From assembly GCA_015660965.1 (NCBI GenBank), contig JACTVG010000007.1, positions 42,357 to 106,356 on the forward strand: DNA of 64,000 nt, written 5' to 3'. This document shows, piece after piece, positions 9,463 through 19,080 of the stretch (the stretch's first letter is position 1; every line of letters begins with the position of its first letter). The notes under the pieces are model-generated. The model did not search any database and was not told where the DNA came from. It saw nothing but the letters and a program-made list of their open reading frames with translations. Position numbers and translations under genes: made by a program. This stretch comes from Methanoregulaceae archaeon (lineage in GTDB: Archaea > Halobacteriota > Methanomicrobia > Methanomicrobiales > Methanospirillaceae).

Positions 9463-9618
9463 AAACTCACCTCATTCAGGAGTGGAGCACTCCTTCATTA
9501 CTCATCAGTCAGTTGAAGATGTGCCATATGACATCGACAAGAAGAGCAATAAAGGTTATTACAGCACGTATTACGCTACCGCCTTTCTGTATGTTTTTTT
9601 TATCAAAAAGAGAATGTC

Positions 9619-11628
9619 TTAAATTCGATAAATTTCAGTTCCATCCTGGGAGAAGATACGCTCGAGACCTGAAGATGATACATTGACACGATACCGGTTC
9701 CTTTCCGGTTCCCCGACAATTAGAAATGTAGCGTTGTATTTTTGCATCAATGGGCGTGTATTCTCTGGTTGTTCGTAAATGGCCCGAACATCAGAGATCC
9801 TTTGGTTATACCACCCTGTATCATCTCCTCGCCACATGTATTCATGAAAAGGCATTCCGATTATAGTAGGGATACCGGTAAACGAAGAAATTCGGGAGTA
9901 ATATGTGTAGTCCCCTCCTTCCGCTTCGATGATACGTATATCATCAGGTAATCCCCGAAGGTATGCTACTGCAGCAGCATCACCGGGATGTGCAATCCTT
10001 AAATATTCAAGGCCGTCGAGAGATTGACTTCCATAATTCAAGTTTAGTGGGACATAAAATGGTGCGATAAACAAAATTGCAAGCAAAGCAATTGCGATCA
10101 CCGCATTAAACTGGCGAGAGAGTATGGGTATTTTTCCCCAGCGCAAAAGTGCTTGTCCTGCCATTGTAAATGCTGATATACCTAACAACAACCAAGCGGC
10201 GATATAGCATTTGAAGACCGTGTTCATCCGAAAATAAGTATCACCCATATTGTCTTTGAGGTAAACAAGTTCACAGAATGTAATAAGAAAAAGTCCTAAT
10301 AACGCGAGAATTTCTGAAATTTTGTGATCTTTTTTTAACATCAAGTAGACTAAAGGAACGATCGCAATAGCAGCAGCAGTATATCCTGCAAGGATAAAAG
10401 GAACGGCTGCAACCAAATAGTACGGTTTTTTGATAATATCTTTTAAGAGGAGTGCTAGTAATATCGCAATAAAAAACCCATGGACGAGAAAAAACTGTGT
10501 AGGATCGGATGGCAATTGAACGAGTGCAAAACCGCCGGTGTTGGTTTTCAATTCGAGATAAAAAGGCAAATAAATTGCAATGGAGAGGGGAGGAACAACA
10601 AGTAGGGGTCGGACTGCATGTGAAAGGGGTTCAATCGACCGGTTTTTCCACCAGATAAGAACTCCAAATAACACCGTAATTGGTGCATATATCAGCACAT
10701 CCCACGTGTTAAAAAGCGGCATGGATCCAAGACTTATTGATGTAACAATACAGAGAATCCATTTTGACCTTGAAGAAAGGGAACGCCATGTTTTGAACGC
10801 ATAGATGAGAACAAAAATTAGGAAGATTTGGTTAAATATGCCGATAACATGAGGGTGAACATCACCCCAAATGAACGAAAATAGTGGATATTCGTTAATC
10901 GTGTTTGTGATTGTTCGGGTACTATCCCAGAGAACAGTATTGATCCCTTTACTTAGAATTATTTGATAAAAAAAAGATGGGTTTGGTAACAACAGGGTTA
11001 TCAGAGGGAGCCAGCGGAACCGTTCAAGTAACAAGTCTCCGATTGCATACAGGTTTAATGCTGAAAGCCCCAACACTGTCGGAAGTGCGAGATTGAACGC
11101 AATATTAGAAGGCACTCCACTTGTAATTGCAAGAGCGCCAAACATCCAATAACCGAGGTAGTAATAAATATTTAAAAAACCGCCGGAAAACCATGGATCG
11201 AGCGGGGGGACCACCGGCTGTCGTATCACAGATGCGAGGAATGCATGATCCATAAATTTTTCCGCATATGAAATGGTTGGGTTGAAATATCGTACATCAA
11301 GCATTAGGAAGAAAAAGATGAAAAAAATCAGTTCCCAGCGCCATTGCTCTTTTAAATCGGAAAATGTTAGGTTTCGGTGCAATATATGATAAAATAACAA
11401 AATTAGAAATGGAATTATGGCAATTTGCACAGGGAGTCTACAAAGTCCGCAGTACCATGAAATCAACGTAAAGAGAAGTAACGATGCAGTGAATGATACT
11501 GGAAATGCATATCGTGAAAATGTCTTTTTTAGGGAGGGATAGACCGATAGAGACAGTACCGAAAGGAGACAAAGCCAGCTTACTACAGAAAAAACTTGTA
11601 TTTCACTGATCAGTGGTACTACCCCCAT
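9619..11628 (-). CDS. DUF2298 (YYY-domain) polytopic membrane protein
   Basis: About 669 residues with more than ten hydrophobic helices. Motifs include FSGGFLNIYYYLGYWMFG with the consecutive tyrosines typical of the YYY/DUF2298 family, HPHVIG, and FNTWDVLIY. Family members resemble GT-C glycosyltransferases and occur with archaeal and Chloroflexi envelope genes; activity is unproven. I start at ATG 11628 (MGVVPLIS), which overlaps the upstream gene by 26 bases; an in-frame ATG at 11709 would add a non-hydrophobic 27-residue leader lying wholly inside the upstream gene. It is last in a four-gene minus-strand run of glycan-related genes. Confidence 0.85.
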   Translation of the reverse strand: MGVVPLISEIQVFSVVSWLCLLSVLSLSVYPSLKKTFSRYAFPVSFTASLLLFTLISWYCGLCRLPVQIAIIPFLILLFYHILHRNLTFSDLKEQWRWELIFFIFFFLMLDVRYFNPTISYAEKFMDHAFLASVIRQPVVPPLDPWFSGGFLNIYYYLGYWMFGALAITSGVPSNIAFNLALPTVLGLSALNLYAIGDLLLERFRWLPLITLLLPNPSFFYQIILSKGINTVLWDSTRTITNTINEYPLFSFIWGDVHPHVIGIFNQIFLIFVLIYAFKTWRSLSSRSKWILCIVTSISLGSMPLFNTWDVLIYAPITVLFGVLIWWKNRSIEPLSHAVRPLLVVPPLSIAIYLPFYLELKTNTGGFALVQLPSDPTQFFLVHGFFIAILLALLLKDIIKKPYYLVAAVPFILAGYTAAAIAIVPLVYLMLKKDHKISEILALLGLFLITFCELVYLKDNMGDTYFRMNTVFKCYIAAWLLLGISAFTMAGQALLRWGKIPILSRQFNAVIAIALLAILFIAPFYVPLNLNYGSQSLDGLEYLRIAHPGDAAAVAYLRGLPDDIRIIEAEGGDYTYYSRISSFTGIPTIIGMPFHEYMWRGDDTGWYNQRISDVRAIYEQPENTRPLMQKYNATFLIVGEPERNRYRVNVSSSGLERIFSQDGTEIYRI

Positions 11629-12574
11629 CAAGTCGTGTATTGAGCGCTTTTCTGATACTGGGCACGACCCAATCCCCAAACAGATAGACCGAAATAATTC
11701 CACCCACAAGGGTAATTAAATTTTTAATTAAGTGATCAATGACCGCTATAAGCACTGCTACAGCGGGAGTAACACCCGCGAGTTCAAAGGTAAGTGCCAC
11801 CGAGAGTTCATAAGTTCCAATGCCTCCTGGTGTGATAGGTATGGCTTTCACAAGGTTACCGATGACTATTCCTAGCACTATAACTGCAAATGGAATCTTT
11901 TGTTCAAACATCATCACGACTGAGACGCAGACCAATACGTCTAATAACCATATGACAAGTGAAGAGAGGGAAAGAGAAACTATTGACCTAATTGTGAGGG
12001 ATGCTCGTCGGATCTCATGGAGCATTGTAAGGACAATCCGAATATACCTGTTTTGAGCTTGTAATCGTCCGCATAGGATGAGAAACACAAAAAATATTGC
12101 CCCGGCAAGAAGTGGTAGAACAATTATCGTGTAAAACCAAGGGGGGACGTTCAGGACAAATGGAAGTGAAACAGCACCAAGCAAAGCGACAATGACGATA
12201 TCAAAGACACGCTCTACAACAAGTGACGAAATGCCTTCGGAATAAGTGGTCTGATACTCATGGTTTAGAATAAATACTCGTACAAAATCTCCGAGCCTTG
12301 CGGGAACAATCAGGTTTGCAGTCTGGCTTACAAAAACACTTGCTGTCGAGATTGTAAGGCGAATATTGTAGTTTAGGCGTTTTAAAATGATTTGATAACG
12401 CCATCCTCGCAATACCCATGCACATATACAGATAACCCCCCCAACGATGAGATACCCGGGAACCATATGCTGGATCGCAATGAGGAGATCTCCCCAGACC
12501 TGAAGGAGCATATACGCAATAATACCAATCGCAATAATTGTCGGTATAACAATGGCGCTTACCTTACGATACAT
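11603..12574 (-). CDS. Lysylphosphatidylglycerol synthase TM region / AglD-like membrane protein (UPF0104)
   Basis: About 323 residues with roughly eight transmembrane helices and the UPF0104 signature RLGDFVRVFILN plus the later PGGIGTYELSVALTF. Members are found fused or adjacent to dolichyl-phosphate glycosyltransferases such as AglD, and are thought to help move lipid-linked sugars. ATG 12574 is chosen because GGTGG lies about seven bases upstream; an in-frame ATG at 12616 is inside the upstream gene. The overlap with the glycosyltransferase gene is 11 bases, implying coupling: together the pair mimics the two halves of AglD. Confidence 0.85.
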   Translation of the reverse strand: MYRKVSAIVIPTIIAIGIIAYMLLQVWGDLLIAIQHMVPGYLIVGGVICICAWVLRGWRYQIILKRLNYNIRLTISTASVFVSQTANLIVPARLGDFVRVFILNHEYQTTYSEGISSLVVERVFDIVIVALLGAVSLPFVLNVPPWFYTIIVLPLLAGAIFFVFLILCGRLQAQNRYIRIVLTMLHEIRRASLTIRSIVSLSLSSLVIWLLDVLVCVSVVMMFEQKIPFAVIVLGIVIGNLVKAIPITPGGIGTYELSVALTFELAGVTPAVAVLIAVIDHLIKNLITLVGGIISVYLFGDWVVPSIRKALNTRLDGGSTTDQ

Positions 12575-13280
12575 GGATCTGCCACCACAGGCGTAGAATA
12601 GATGTCCCCATCTCAAATATATCTTTTAATTTCACGGTCGTTCCTTTACCAGCTCGCCAGTGAACCGGGAATTCCTTGAGCTTGCATCTATACCGTTGAC
12701 ACCGAACAAGGAGTTCAGTATCCCAAAACCAGTGATTTGATTTTATTGTCGGAATTATTGACTGGATTCGCTGCTTGTTGAATGCTTTAAAACCGCACTG
12801 ATGATCATTAACCGAACTACCGAGAATAATCCGAACGAGGAGATTATACGTTCGACTTGCAACTTCTCGGCCACCAGTTCTTTTAATATCACTTCCGGGT
12901 AAAAGCCGCGAACCCGTTGCAACATCATAGCCGTCACGAATCGCACTAATAAGTTCAGGTAGGTGTTGCATATCAGTTGCTAGGTCGACATCATAATAAC
13001 AAACAATAGATCCCGCAGCTTGATTGATCGCTTGGTTTAGTGCCCGTCCACGACCAAGTCGTTCATCGTTATGTAAAAGGTGTATTCTTGGATCTTTTTG
13101 TTGATATTGACGTACAAACTCAGCACTGCCATCGGTACTTCCATCTTCGGCAATAATCAATTCAAAATTTTTTGAGAGATTAGATAATGCCTTTATCGAT
13201 TGAGGAATTGCTTGTTCTAATGCTAATCTATCATTAAAAACCGGAATGATTGCAGTCACCTCAATATCACTCACGGTCAT
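12564..13280 (-). CDS. Glycosyltransferase family 2 (dolichyl-phosphate hexosyltransferase type)
   Basis: A 238-residue GT-A fold enzyme. IIPVFND near the N-terminus, EDGSTDGS, and the metal/nucleotide motif YYDVDLATDMQHL are seen, then QCGFKAFNK, typical of dolichyl-phosphate glucosyl/mannosyltransferases of GT2. It lacks C-terminal transmembrane helices; the neighbouring UPF0104 protein may supply them. Its 3' end overlaps the UPF0104 start by 11 bases and its 5' end overlaps the flavin oxidoreductase by 14 bases. Confidence 0.9.
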   Translation of the reverse strand: MTVSDIEVTAIIPVFNDRLALEQAIPQSIKALSNLSKNFELIIAEDGSTDGSAEFVRQYQQKDPRIHLLHNDERLGRGRALNQAINQAAGSIVCYYDVDLATDMQHLPELISAIRDGYDVATGSRLLPGSDIKRTGGREVASRTYNLLVRIILGSSVNDHQCGFKAFNKQRIQSIIPTIKSNHWFWDTELLVRCQRYRCKLKEFPVHWRAGKGTTVKLKDIFEMGTSILRLWWQIHVS

Positions 13281-14499
13281 TCACCTTAGTAATCCGTTCT
13301 GCAACTTCAACCCCCGCTCTGACCGCTCCATCCATGCTCCGTTCAGGATAATTCGGAAATGAGAACATACCAGACATAAAGAGTCCGTTTTGTTCGTAGG
13401 TTGGGATCAAAGATCGATAACCCAATGTGTAAATAGGTCCCGCCCAAGGATCAACTGCCATTCTCGTCCAATGGATCTCCTCTTTTTTAACTGAAAACCG
13501 ATGACAGAAATCAGCAAACATCTGCCGATCGATATTCTGTGGGAGTTTACCACTGTAATATGAAGCGAGGTATACAATATGTTCGCCGTATCTTTCAGGA
13601 GGGATGAAGTTTGTATGAGAAATTATTGCTCCATAGGGTGCTGGGTCCTTCATGTTTAGCCAATAAATTCCCTGGGTAACTTCCCTATCAAGACCAATTG
13701 TCATACATGCTGCGCCTTGATATGGAATATTTGTGCATTTTGGCCCACCAATTCTCTCGAGTTCCTGAGGTGGTATCGTCGAAATGATAGTATCATACGT
13801 TGTACCATCAACGTCCCAGGCCTCATTTAAGTGACGTATTTTTGAAACTGGCGATTTTAATTGTATCTTACCTCCTTTTGTTTGAATCGATCCTTCTAAT
13901 GCTTCGATAAGTTGATGGAAACCTCCTTTGAGATACCCCAGATGTTCTCCTGAAATCCCCCGGTTAGACCGGATCGCAATCCGGCTCAGTAACCATGCAG
14001 CTGATATGGTTTTCCGGTTCTCACCGAATTTGCTATTGAGTAAGGGTTCAAAAAACGAAGTATAGACCGTTTTACCGAGTGATTCTGTTATAAATTGTTC
14101 AGCAGAAACGTGATCAAGTTCATTGACATTGATATTTTTTGATCTGATAGTTAACATTGCCAATTTCATTTTGTCAAATAGTGAAAGGTACGGGTACCGT
14201 AAAATTTGAGTGGGGGTGTTGAGCGGATAAATGGTATTCTCAACGTAATACCCGCTCGTTGCATTAATCCATTCGAGTTGGTCTTTTAGGTTAAGAGTTG
14301 CCAGCAGTGAAAATAAAAAATTATCACTAGAAAAACAATGATGGTAATACTCTTCAATCCAGTAATTATTGATGTGATACGAGGAAAGACATCCACCAGC
14401 CTGTATTTTTTTTTCAAAGAGGTTGACATCGCACTTGCTGGAAAGTAAATGAGCAGCAACAAGGCCGGTGAGACCCCCGCCGATAATACAGATTTTCAT
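13267..14499 (-). CDS. FAD-dependent oxidoreductase (protoporphyrinogen oxidase / amine oxidase-like)
   Basis: A 410-residue flavoprotein starting MKICIIGGGLTGLVAAHLL, the dinucleotide-binding loop, followed by FEKKIQAGGCLSS, and a C-terminal GLFMSGMFSFPN segment that fits the FAD-binding end. Such NAD(P)-binding Rossmann/FAD proteins next to GT2 enzymes are common in surface polysaccharide loci, where some act on UDP-galactopyranose or on isoprenoid lipids (compare saturation of polyprenyl chains). The actual substrate is not readable. First gene of the minus-strand glycan operon; divergent from cetZ. Confidence 0.75.
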   Translation of the reverse strand: MKICIIGGGLTGLVAAHLLSSKCDVNLFEKKIQAGGCLSSYHINNYWIEEYYHHCFSSDNFLFSLLATLNLKDQLEWINATSGYYVENTIYPLNTPTQILRYPYLSLFDKMKLAMLTIRSKNINVNELDHVSAEQFITESLGKTVYTSFFEPLLNSKFGENRKTISAAWLLSRIAIRSNRGISGEHLGYLKGGFHQLIEALEGSIQTKGGKIQLKSPVSKIRHLNEAWDVDGTTYDTIISTIPPQELERIGGPKCTNIPYQGAACMTIGLDREVTQGIYWLNMKDPAPYGAIISHTNFIPPERYGEHIVYLASYYSGKLPQNIDRQMFADFCHRFSVKKEEIHWTRMAVDPWAGPIYTLGYRSLIPTYEQNGLFMSGMFSFPNYPERSMDGAVRAGVEVAERITKVNDRE

Positions 14500-14632
14500 G
14501 ATTGATATCTGTAGTATTTTTTGGCTGAAATGAAAAAGGCTCCGACATATCTCGTTATTTTTTCAAAATCTCCTCGTGGCCTTATAAGAAAGTTTTTCAA
14601 CTGTTGAATTAAACTTCTTTAAAACAAAAGGA

Positions 14633-14677
14633 CTTAAAAGCAATACTCATAATAATACATTGACCCCTTTGGTGGTG
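14633..14677 (+). promoter_or_regulatory. cetZ promoter and Shine-Dalgarno
   Basis: A TATA-like CTTAAAAG at 14633-14640 lies about 50 bases before the cetZ start, and GGTGGTG at 14671-14677 sits seven bases before its ATG. Initiation about 25 bases after the TATA element would give a leader of roughly 25 bases. A second AT-rich box TCTTTAAAAC lies at 14617-14626. Confidence 0.45.
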
Positions 14678-14684
14678 TCTTCGA

Positions 14685-15860
14685 ATGAAGGTATTTTTTA
14701 TAGGGTTTGGTCAAGCGGGTGGAAAAATTGTCGATATGTTTATTGAACAAGACAGAAAGCTTGGCACAACCAGTTTCCGAGGTATCGCCGTTAATACTGC
14801 TCGTACTGATCTGATGGGGTTAAAGCATATAGAAATGAAGGATCGTATTCTCATCGGACAGACTTTAGTTAAAGGTCATGGCGTTGGAACTGATAATGTC
14901 ACGGGTGCACGGGTTACAGCAGATGAAATCGATAGCATCATAACAGCAATCGATACCAGAGGAACCCACGATGTCGATGCTTTTGTTATTGTAGCTGGTC
15001 TAGGTGGAGGTACTGGTTCTGGGGGATCCCCGGTTCTTGCACGACATCTAAAAAGAATCTACCGTGAACCGGTATACACTCTTGGCATTATCCCCGCTCC
15101 AGAGGAAGGGCGGTTATATTCTTACAACGCTGCCAGAAGTCTTACTACTCTGGTCAATGAATCGGATAACTGTTTTATTTTCGATAATAGTGCTTGGAAG
15201 AACGAGGGAGAGAGTGTAAAAAGTGCATTTCATCGCTTAAATAATGAGGTGGTTAGAAGGTTCGGGGTTCTCTTTCGTGCCGGAGAAGTCACTCGCATGG
15301 GTGTTGGGGAGATGGTTGTTGACTCAAGCGAAATCATTAATACTCTTCGAGGCGGGGGTATATCTTCAGTTGGATATGCAATTAGCGAAGTAATGAGCAA
15401 ACAAACCAAAAAGAAACGTGGAATTTTGGGTGGATTGAAGGATAAATTCCAAAAGCGAGAAATGACTGAAGAAGTCCTTCTCGGAGAAGACAAATCCGCA
15501 AAAATTGTTGCCCTTGTTCGGCGGGCCATGCTTGGAAGGTTAACAATGCCTTGTGATTATTCAACGGCGGAACGAGCATTGGTTCTTATCGCCGGCCCCC
15601 CCGATCAAATGGACCGGAAAGGTGTTGAGAAAGCAAAAAGTTGGGTTGAGGAGAATATCGCGGGTGTCGAAGTTCGTGGTGGAGATTATCCCGTTGACAG
15701 TGAGTATATCGCTGCGGTAGTTATGCTCGCAACAGTTGGCAATGCACCTAGGATTAAAGAATTACTTGATATCGCCAAAGAGACAAAGGAAGATGTTATT
15801 AAGTCAAAGGAGAAAAAATCGACTATGTTCGATGAGGGAATCGAACCGTTATTTGAGTGA
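14685..15860 (+). CDS. cetZ: CetZ-family tubulin-like GTPase
   Basis: A 391-residue FtsZ/tubulin superfamily protein. The N-terminal GFGQAGGKIVDMF nucleotide loop and the tubulin signature GLGGGTGSGGSP (105-116) are intact; IIPAPEEGRLYSYNAARSL follows. The T7-loop region (SSEIINTLRGGG) lacks the exact FtsZ sequence, as expected for CetZ, which governs cell shape rather than division in haloarchaea. The gene is followed directly by a membrane-anchored coiled-coil protein whose start region overlaps the cetZ stop context, suggesting a coupled pair. The C-terminus is acidic and short, without a long tail. Confidence 0.9.
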   Translation: MKVFFIGFGQAGGKIVDMFIEQDRKLGTTSFRGIAVNTARTDLMGLKHIEMKDRILIGQTLVKGHGVGTDNVTGARVTADEIDSIITAIDTRGTHDVDAFVIVAGLGGGTGSGGSPVLARHLKRIYREPVYTLGIIPAPEEGRLYSYNAARSLTTLVNESDNCFIFDNSAWKNEGESVKSAFHRLNNEVVRRFGVLFRAGEVTRMGVGEMVVDSSEIINTLRGGGISSVGYAISEVMSKQTKKKRGILGGLKDKFQKREMTEEVLLGEDKSAKIVALVRRAMLGRLTMPCDYSTAERALVLIAGPPDQMDRKGVEKAKSWVEENIAGVEVRGGDYPVDSEYIAAVVMLATVGNAPRIKELLDIAKETKEDVIKSKEKKSTMFDEGIEPLFE

Positions 15861-15868
15861 GGATCATG

Positions 15869-17008
15869 ATGAAGTGGATCAGTAGAGTCCTGTTATTAAG
15901 TTTTATAATTATCTGTTGTGTTCCATTCGTTTCTGCTTATGCTGTATCAAATATGAACATTAACCCATCAGGTAGTCTTACACCTGGTCAGAGAGTATCA
16001 ATATCTTTTGGTCTTGATTTTCCTATTGTCAATGGATACACGTTTCCAGGTGACGATACTTTAGATATGTACACTGACCTTACAGATGCAAAATGGTCTG
16101 TGGTTAAAGTTGAAACATATTCAGGGGTGGCTCCCATTGAATCATCGTTAGGAAATGCTGGTGGGCCACGTGATCAAGTAAGTGGTTGGATATTAAGTTA
16201 TAAAGACCGACAACTTAGTTTACGCGTTAATCTCGATGGCGTAGCACCTGCTGTTGATCAGACTCAAAATAAAACACTGATAAAGATAAATGAACTTGAC
16301 TCTTATGGTAACCCACTTTCGACATCCGGTAACGTATGGACCGCATTAATTGTAAATGTAGCCGATATTAATACTGCTATATCTACTAGCGACTCTAATT
16401 TAGCTGTTTTTCGAACACATATTGACGAAAAAGCTGCAATGGAGGCCGATACTTCAGCTGCCGAGGGAAAGTATAGTGATGCAAAAGCAGCAATTGACAA
16501 CGCAAGATCTCAACCCTCAACGCAATATGCTGCAGCTTTGTCAAGTCTTACAAACGCCCAAAATCTCATTACTGACGGAGAAACGTTATTAGATAAGGCA
16601 TGGGCGGAAAAAGCTGTTGCTGATGCGCAAATCCCAATTAATAATGTTGATCAAGTCATTAACTTTATTAAACCAAATTTAAGTAGCAGTGATGCTAGGT
16701 TAGCTCCAATTATCTCAGAAAGAGAAGTTGCGGCCGGATATATCTCCGATGCTAACGATGCTATCTTTTCCGGAACCTATGATCACGCTCGAGATAAGGC
16801 CCAGCAAGCCTTTGATAAAGGAAATCAATCATACACTGAAGCGCTTGCATTAAAGAGCCAAATTACTGGAGGGTTTAATCCCTTGGGAGCAATCGGGAAG
16901 TTGTTTGGTTCAGGGACGCTTATTATAGTCGGCGTTGTTGCAGTTGTATTGATTGTCGTCGGTATCATTATTTATCGCAAGCGTACTCAATGGGATGAGT
17001 TAGGTTAA
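15869..17008 (+). CDS. Secreted, membrane-anchored protein with helical repeat/coiled-coil region
   Basis: About 379 residues. A signal peptide (ISRVLLLSFIIICCVPFVSAYA) is followed by a beta-rich N-terminal domain (about 25-175), an Ala/Asp/Lys-rich helical region (about 180-320, including EGKYSDAKAAIDNARS and YDHARDKAQQAFDKG), and a C-terminal helix (IIVGVVAVVLIVVGIIIY) with a short positive cytoplasmic tail. No family recognised. ATG 15869 follows GAGGA at 15859-15863; an ATG at 15866 and a GTG at 15857 are also in frame. It begins within ten bases of the cetZ stop, so the two are probably cotranslated. Confidence 0.78.
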   Translation: MKWISRVLLLSFIIICCVPFVSAYAVSNMNINPSGSLTPGQRVSISFGLDFPIVNGYTFPGDDTLDMYTDLTDAKWSVVKVETYSGVAPIESSLGNAGGPRDQVSGWILSYKDRQLSLRVNLDGVAPAVDQTQNKTLIKINELDSYGNPLSTSGNVWTALIVNVADINTAISTSDSNLAVFRTHIDEKAAMEADTSAAEGKYSDAKAAIDNARSQPSTQYAAALSSLTNAQNLITDGETLLDKAWAEKAVADAQIPINNVDQVINFIKPNLSSSDARLAPIISEREVAAGYISDANDAIFSGTYDHARDKAQQAFDKGNQSYTEALALKSQITGGFNPLGAIGKLFGSGTLIIVGVVAVVLIVVGIIIYRKRTQWDELG

Positions 17009-17112
17009 TTTTTTCAAACAATCCTCATTCAATCTTTTTTGAAAACAATATATTAAAACGTGAATGCCAATTTTTTTTAATAATAATGAAAAATTATCAA
17101 ATTAAAATAGTC
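17009..17112. terminator. T-rich region between convergent genes
   Basis: The 104-base gap between the coiled-coil protein and the convergent Agl23 gene has T6-T8 tracts on the plus strand (17010-17015, 17033-17039, 17071-17078) and AT-rich sequence throughout. It probably terminates both transcripts. No coding potential seen. Confidence 0.4.
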
Positions 17113-18744
17113 TCAAATGCTATTTTTTGTGAAGACATCAAGATTCATACTTCCCATCTTCCCATCGCGGTGGATATAGTAATCTAATAACCTATTTTGA
17201 TTATCATAAAACGAAAACCAATAATCCAGCTTGTACGTGTTTTTGGTATAGCCATCTAACGAATCATAGCTATCCGCATCGTATAGAATAATTACATCTG
17301 GATGCGTATCAGTCAGGGTCTTTTCATCCTGTTTATCTGCATAGAACGTAATTTTATTCCATCGATCACCCCGATAATACCATGGGAGTGGCCAGTAATT
17401 TTTCGATGCAAGCGTTACATGATTGGCGTGATCGATGACGGTCATTACCTGCCGTAAATCCTCTGAATTTTGGACCTGCACAATTGGTTCGTTAATATCG
17501 ATTGGAATAAATGCAACATGCCATGTTATTACGGCAAGAAAGATCATCCCGACAAGGGCAAATACAACTTTCTGCCAATTCAGTTTATAAACTGCAACGA
17601 AAATTATTGGTAGTAACTGATGGATGAGCAGCCACGGAACTTTTTCCTGTACATACCCATAAAATGCCATCGAAAGCAGCATCCACCAGATGCATAATCG
17701 GAAGAATTCATCGGACTTTGAATGAATTTGCGTTTGTGCATTGAGTTGGCGAATGCTTATTTCTGTAAGATCTTTTGTCGAGAGTGCGAATGTTCTGTTA
17801 AGGATTACGTTTTTTATCCGTTTATAGAAGGATGTGAAATCAAGACCAGATAAGAGGAATTGCAGGATCCCAATGATCGCGAGAATAAATATTGGTAGCT
17901 CATAGAGCAAAAGCAAAGGAATATAGAAGAACCAAGGTCCACCAAGTCGTTGCTCATTGTGCATCGCTATCCAATGATCTATCGCCTGATACCATCCCGT
18001 ACTATTTATTAAAAAATTATTGCCAACGAGAGTCTCAATATGGGCCCCAAATGCAGAATAGAGTACACTCATGATAGCGACTACAATAAAAGTACTAATG
18101 AGCAAATCCGTCTTCCAGCGTGAGGGAAGATGCATCCGTCCTCTCCATATTGAAAATATGAAAAAAGACGCAAAGATCAACAGAATAACTGGCATTTCCT
18201 CTTTACAAGAGAGGGCTCCCGCTGTTGCGATGGCCGCGATTATTGCAAACCTTAATTGTCCGCGTTCGAAGTAATAGAGAACCGCTACAAGGAGTAGCAA
18301 TGTAAAAAAAAGCATAAAAATATCATGCCGGAGGAACCGGGAGAAATACACCATATCGGGAGATATAGCGATGAATAATGCAGCGACAAGCGTCTGTTTT
18401 TGGTCAAGATATCCTAATCGATAGATGCAATAAACAAGAGGAATCAGGAGTGTTCCGAAAAGTGCGGGTAACAATCGTGCAACGAGATCGGAATCCCCAA
18501 ACAATGCAAACATTCCAGCTGTGACATAATAGAGAAAAGGACCATGGTAACTCGGATCGTAAACCCACGATCCTTTCAATAATAATTCATACGAGAACCA
18601 TGAATGTATTGCTTCATCATGATGAAAGAGCTTAAGATCGAGAAAATAAAATCGGAGAATAATTCCGATCAAGAGGATGAGGAAAAAAGTCCGCTTAAAA
18701 GTAAATATTTTTTTGATCGTTTCAGAAAAACCAGCGGCAGACAC
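17113..18744 (-). CDS. Flippase activity-associated protein Agl23 (TIGR03663-type GT39-like)
   Basis: A 543-residue polytopic membrane protein of the GT-C/PMT type. After the first helix comes FHHDEAIHSWFSYELL, the loop with acidic residues expected at a GT-C active site, then YDPSYHGPFLYY. About ten further helices and a C-terminal soluble part (LPWYYRGDRWNKITFY) follow. The pattern matches archaeal Agl23, genetically tied to N-glycan assembly and flipping. It belongs functionally with the DUF2298, UPF0104 and GT2 genes upstream, though transcribed separately. It ends a minus-strand run starting at tuf. Confidence 0.82.
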   Translation of the reverse strand: MSAAGFSETIKKIFTFKRTFFLILLIGIILRFYFLDLKLFHHDEAIHSWFSYELLLKGSWVYDPSYHGPFLYYVTAGMFALFGDSDLVARLLPALFGTLLIPLVYCIYRLGYLDQKQTLVAALFIAISPDMVYFSRFLRHDIFMLFFTLLLLVAVLYYFERGQLRFAIIAAIATAGALSCKEEMPVILLIFASFFIFSIWRGRMHLPSRWKTDLLISTFIVVAIMSVLYSAFGAHIETLVGNNFLINSTGWYQAIDHWIAMHNEQRLGGPWFFYIPLLLLYELPIFILAIIGILQFLLSGLDFTSFYKRIKNVILNRTFALSTKDLTEISIRQLNAQTQIHSKSDEFFRLCIWWMLLSMAFYGYVQEKVPWLLIHQLLPIIFVAVYKLNWQKVVFALVGMIFLAVITWHVAFIPIDINEPIVQVQNSEDLRQVMTVIDHANHVTLASKNYWPLPWYYRGDRWNKITFYADKQDEKTLTDTHPDVIILYDADSYDSLDGYTKNTYKLDYWFSFYDNQNRLLDYYIHRDGKMGSMNLDVFTKNSI

Positions 18745-18753
18745 GCCGCACCT

Positions 18754-19062
18754 TTAGCTCTCTAAAACAATTTCAATTCCAATATCTTTTGGCACCTGAA
18801 TACGCATTAATTGGCGAAGTGCACGTTCATCGGCATCAATGTCAATCAATCGTTTGTGAACACGCATCTGCCACCGATCCCACGTCGCTGTTCCTTCACC
18901 ATCGGGGCTCTTTCGGATTGGGACGATCAATCTTTTTGTCGGGAGTGGGATTGGACCAGCCAGATTCACACCTGTGCGTTCTGCTATCTCCCGAATTCTC
19001 ATACAGACCATTTCAACTTTATTGAAATCGGTTCCTGTCAGGCGGATTCTGGCTTTTTGCAT
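18754..19062 (-). CDS. rpsJ: Small ribosomal subunit protein S10
   Basis: A 102-residue S10 protein (S20e type). [13 protein letters not shown] at the N-terminus, [22 protein letters not shown] in the middle and [20 protein letters not shown] near the end are diagnostic. It follows tuf by 18 bases, the standard archaeal tuf-rps10 order. Confidence 0.97.
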   Translation of the reverse strand: MQKARIRLTGTDFNKVEMVCMRIREIAERTGVNLAGPIPLPTKRLIVPIRKSPDGEGTATWDRWQMRVHKRLIDIDADERALRQLMRIQVPKDIGIEIVLES

Positions 19063-19080
19063 TTACAATCACCAAAAATA

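Noticed and set aside
9463..9618. A possible tRNA or small RNA in the gap before rpl7ae
   Set aside because: No cloverleaf or conserved T-loop sequence was found on either strand; the gap is best read as promoter.
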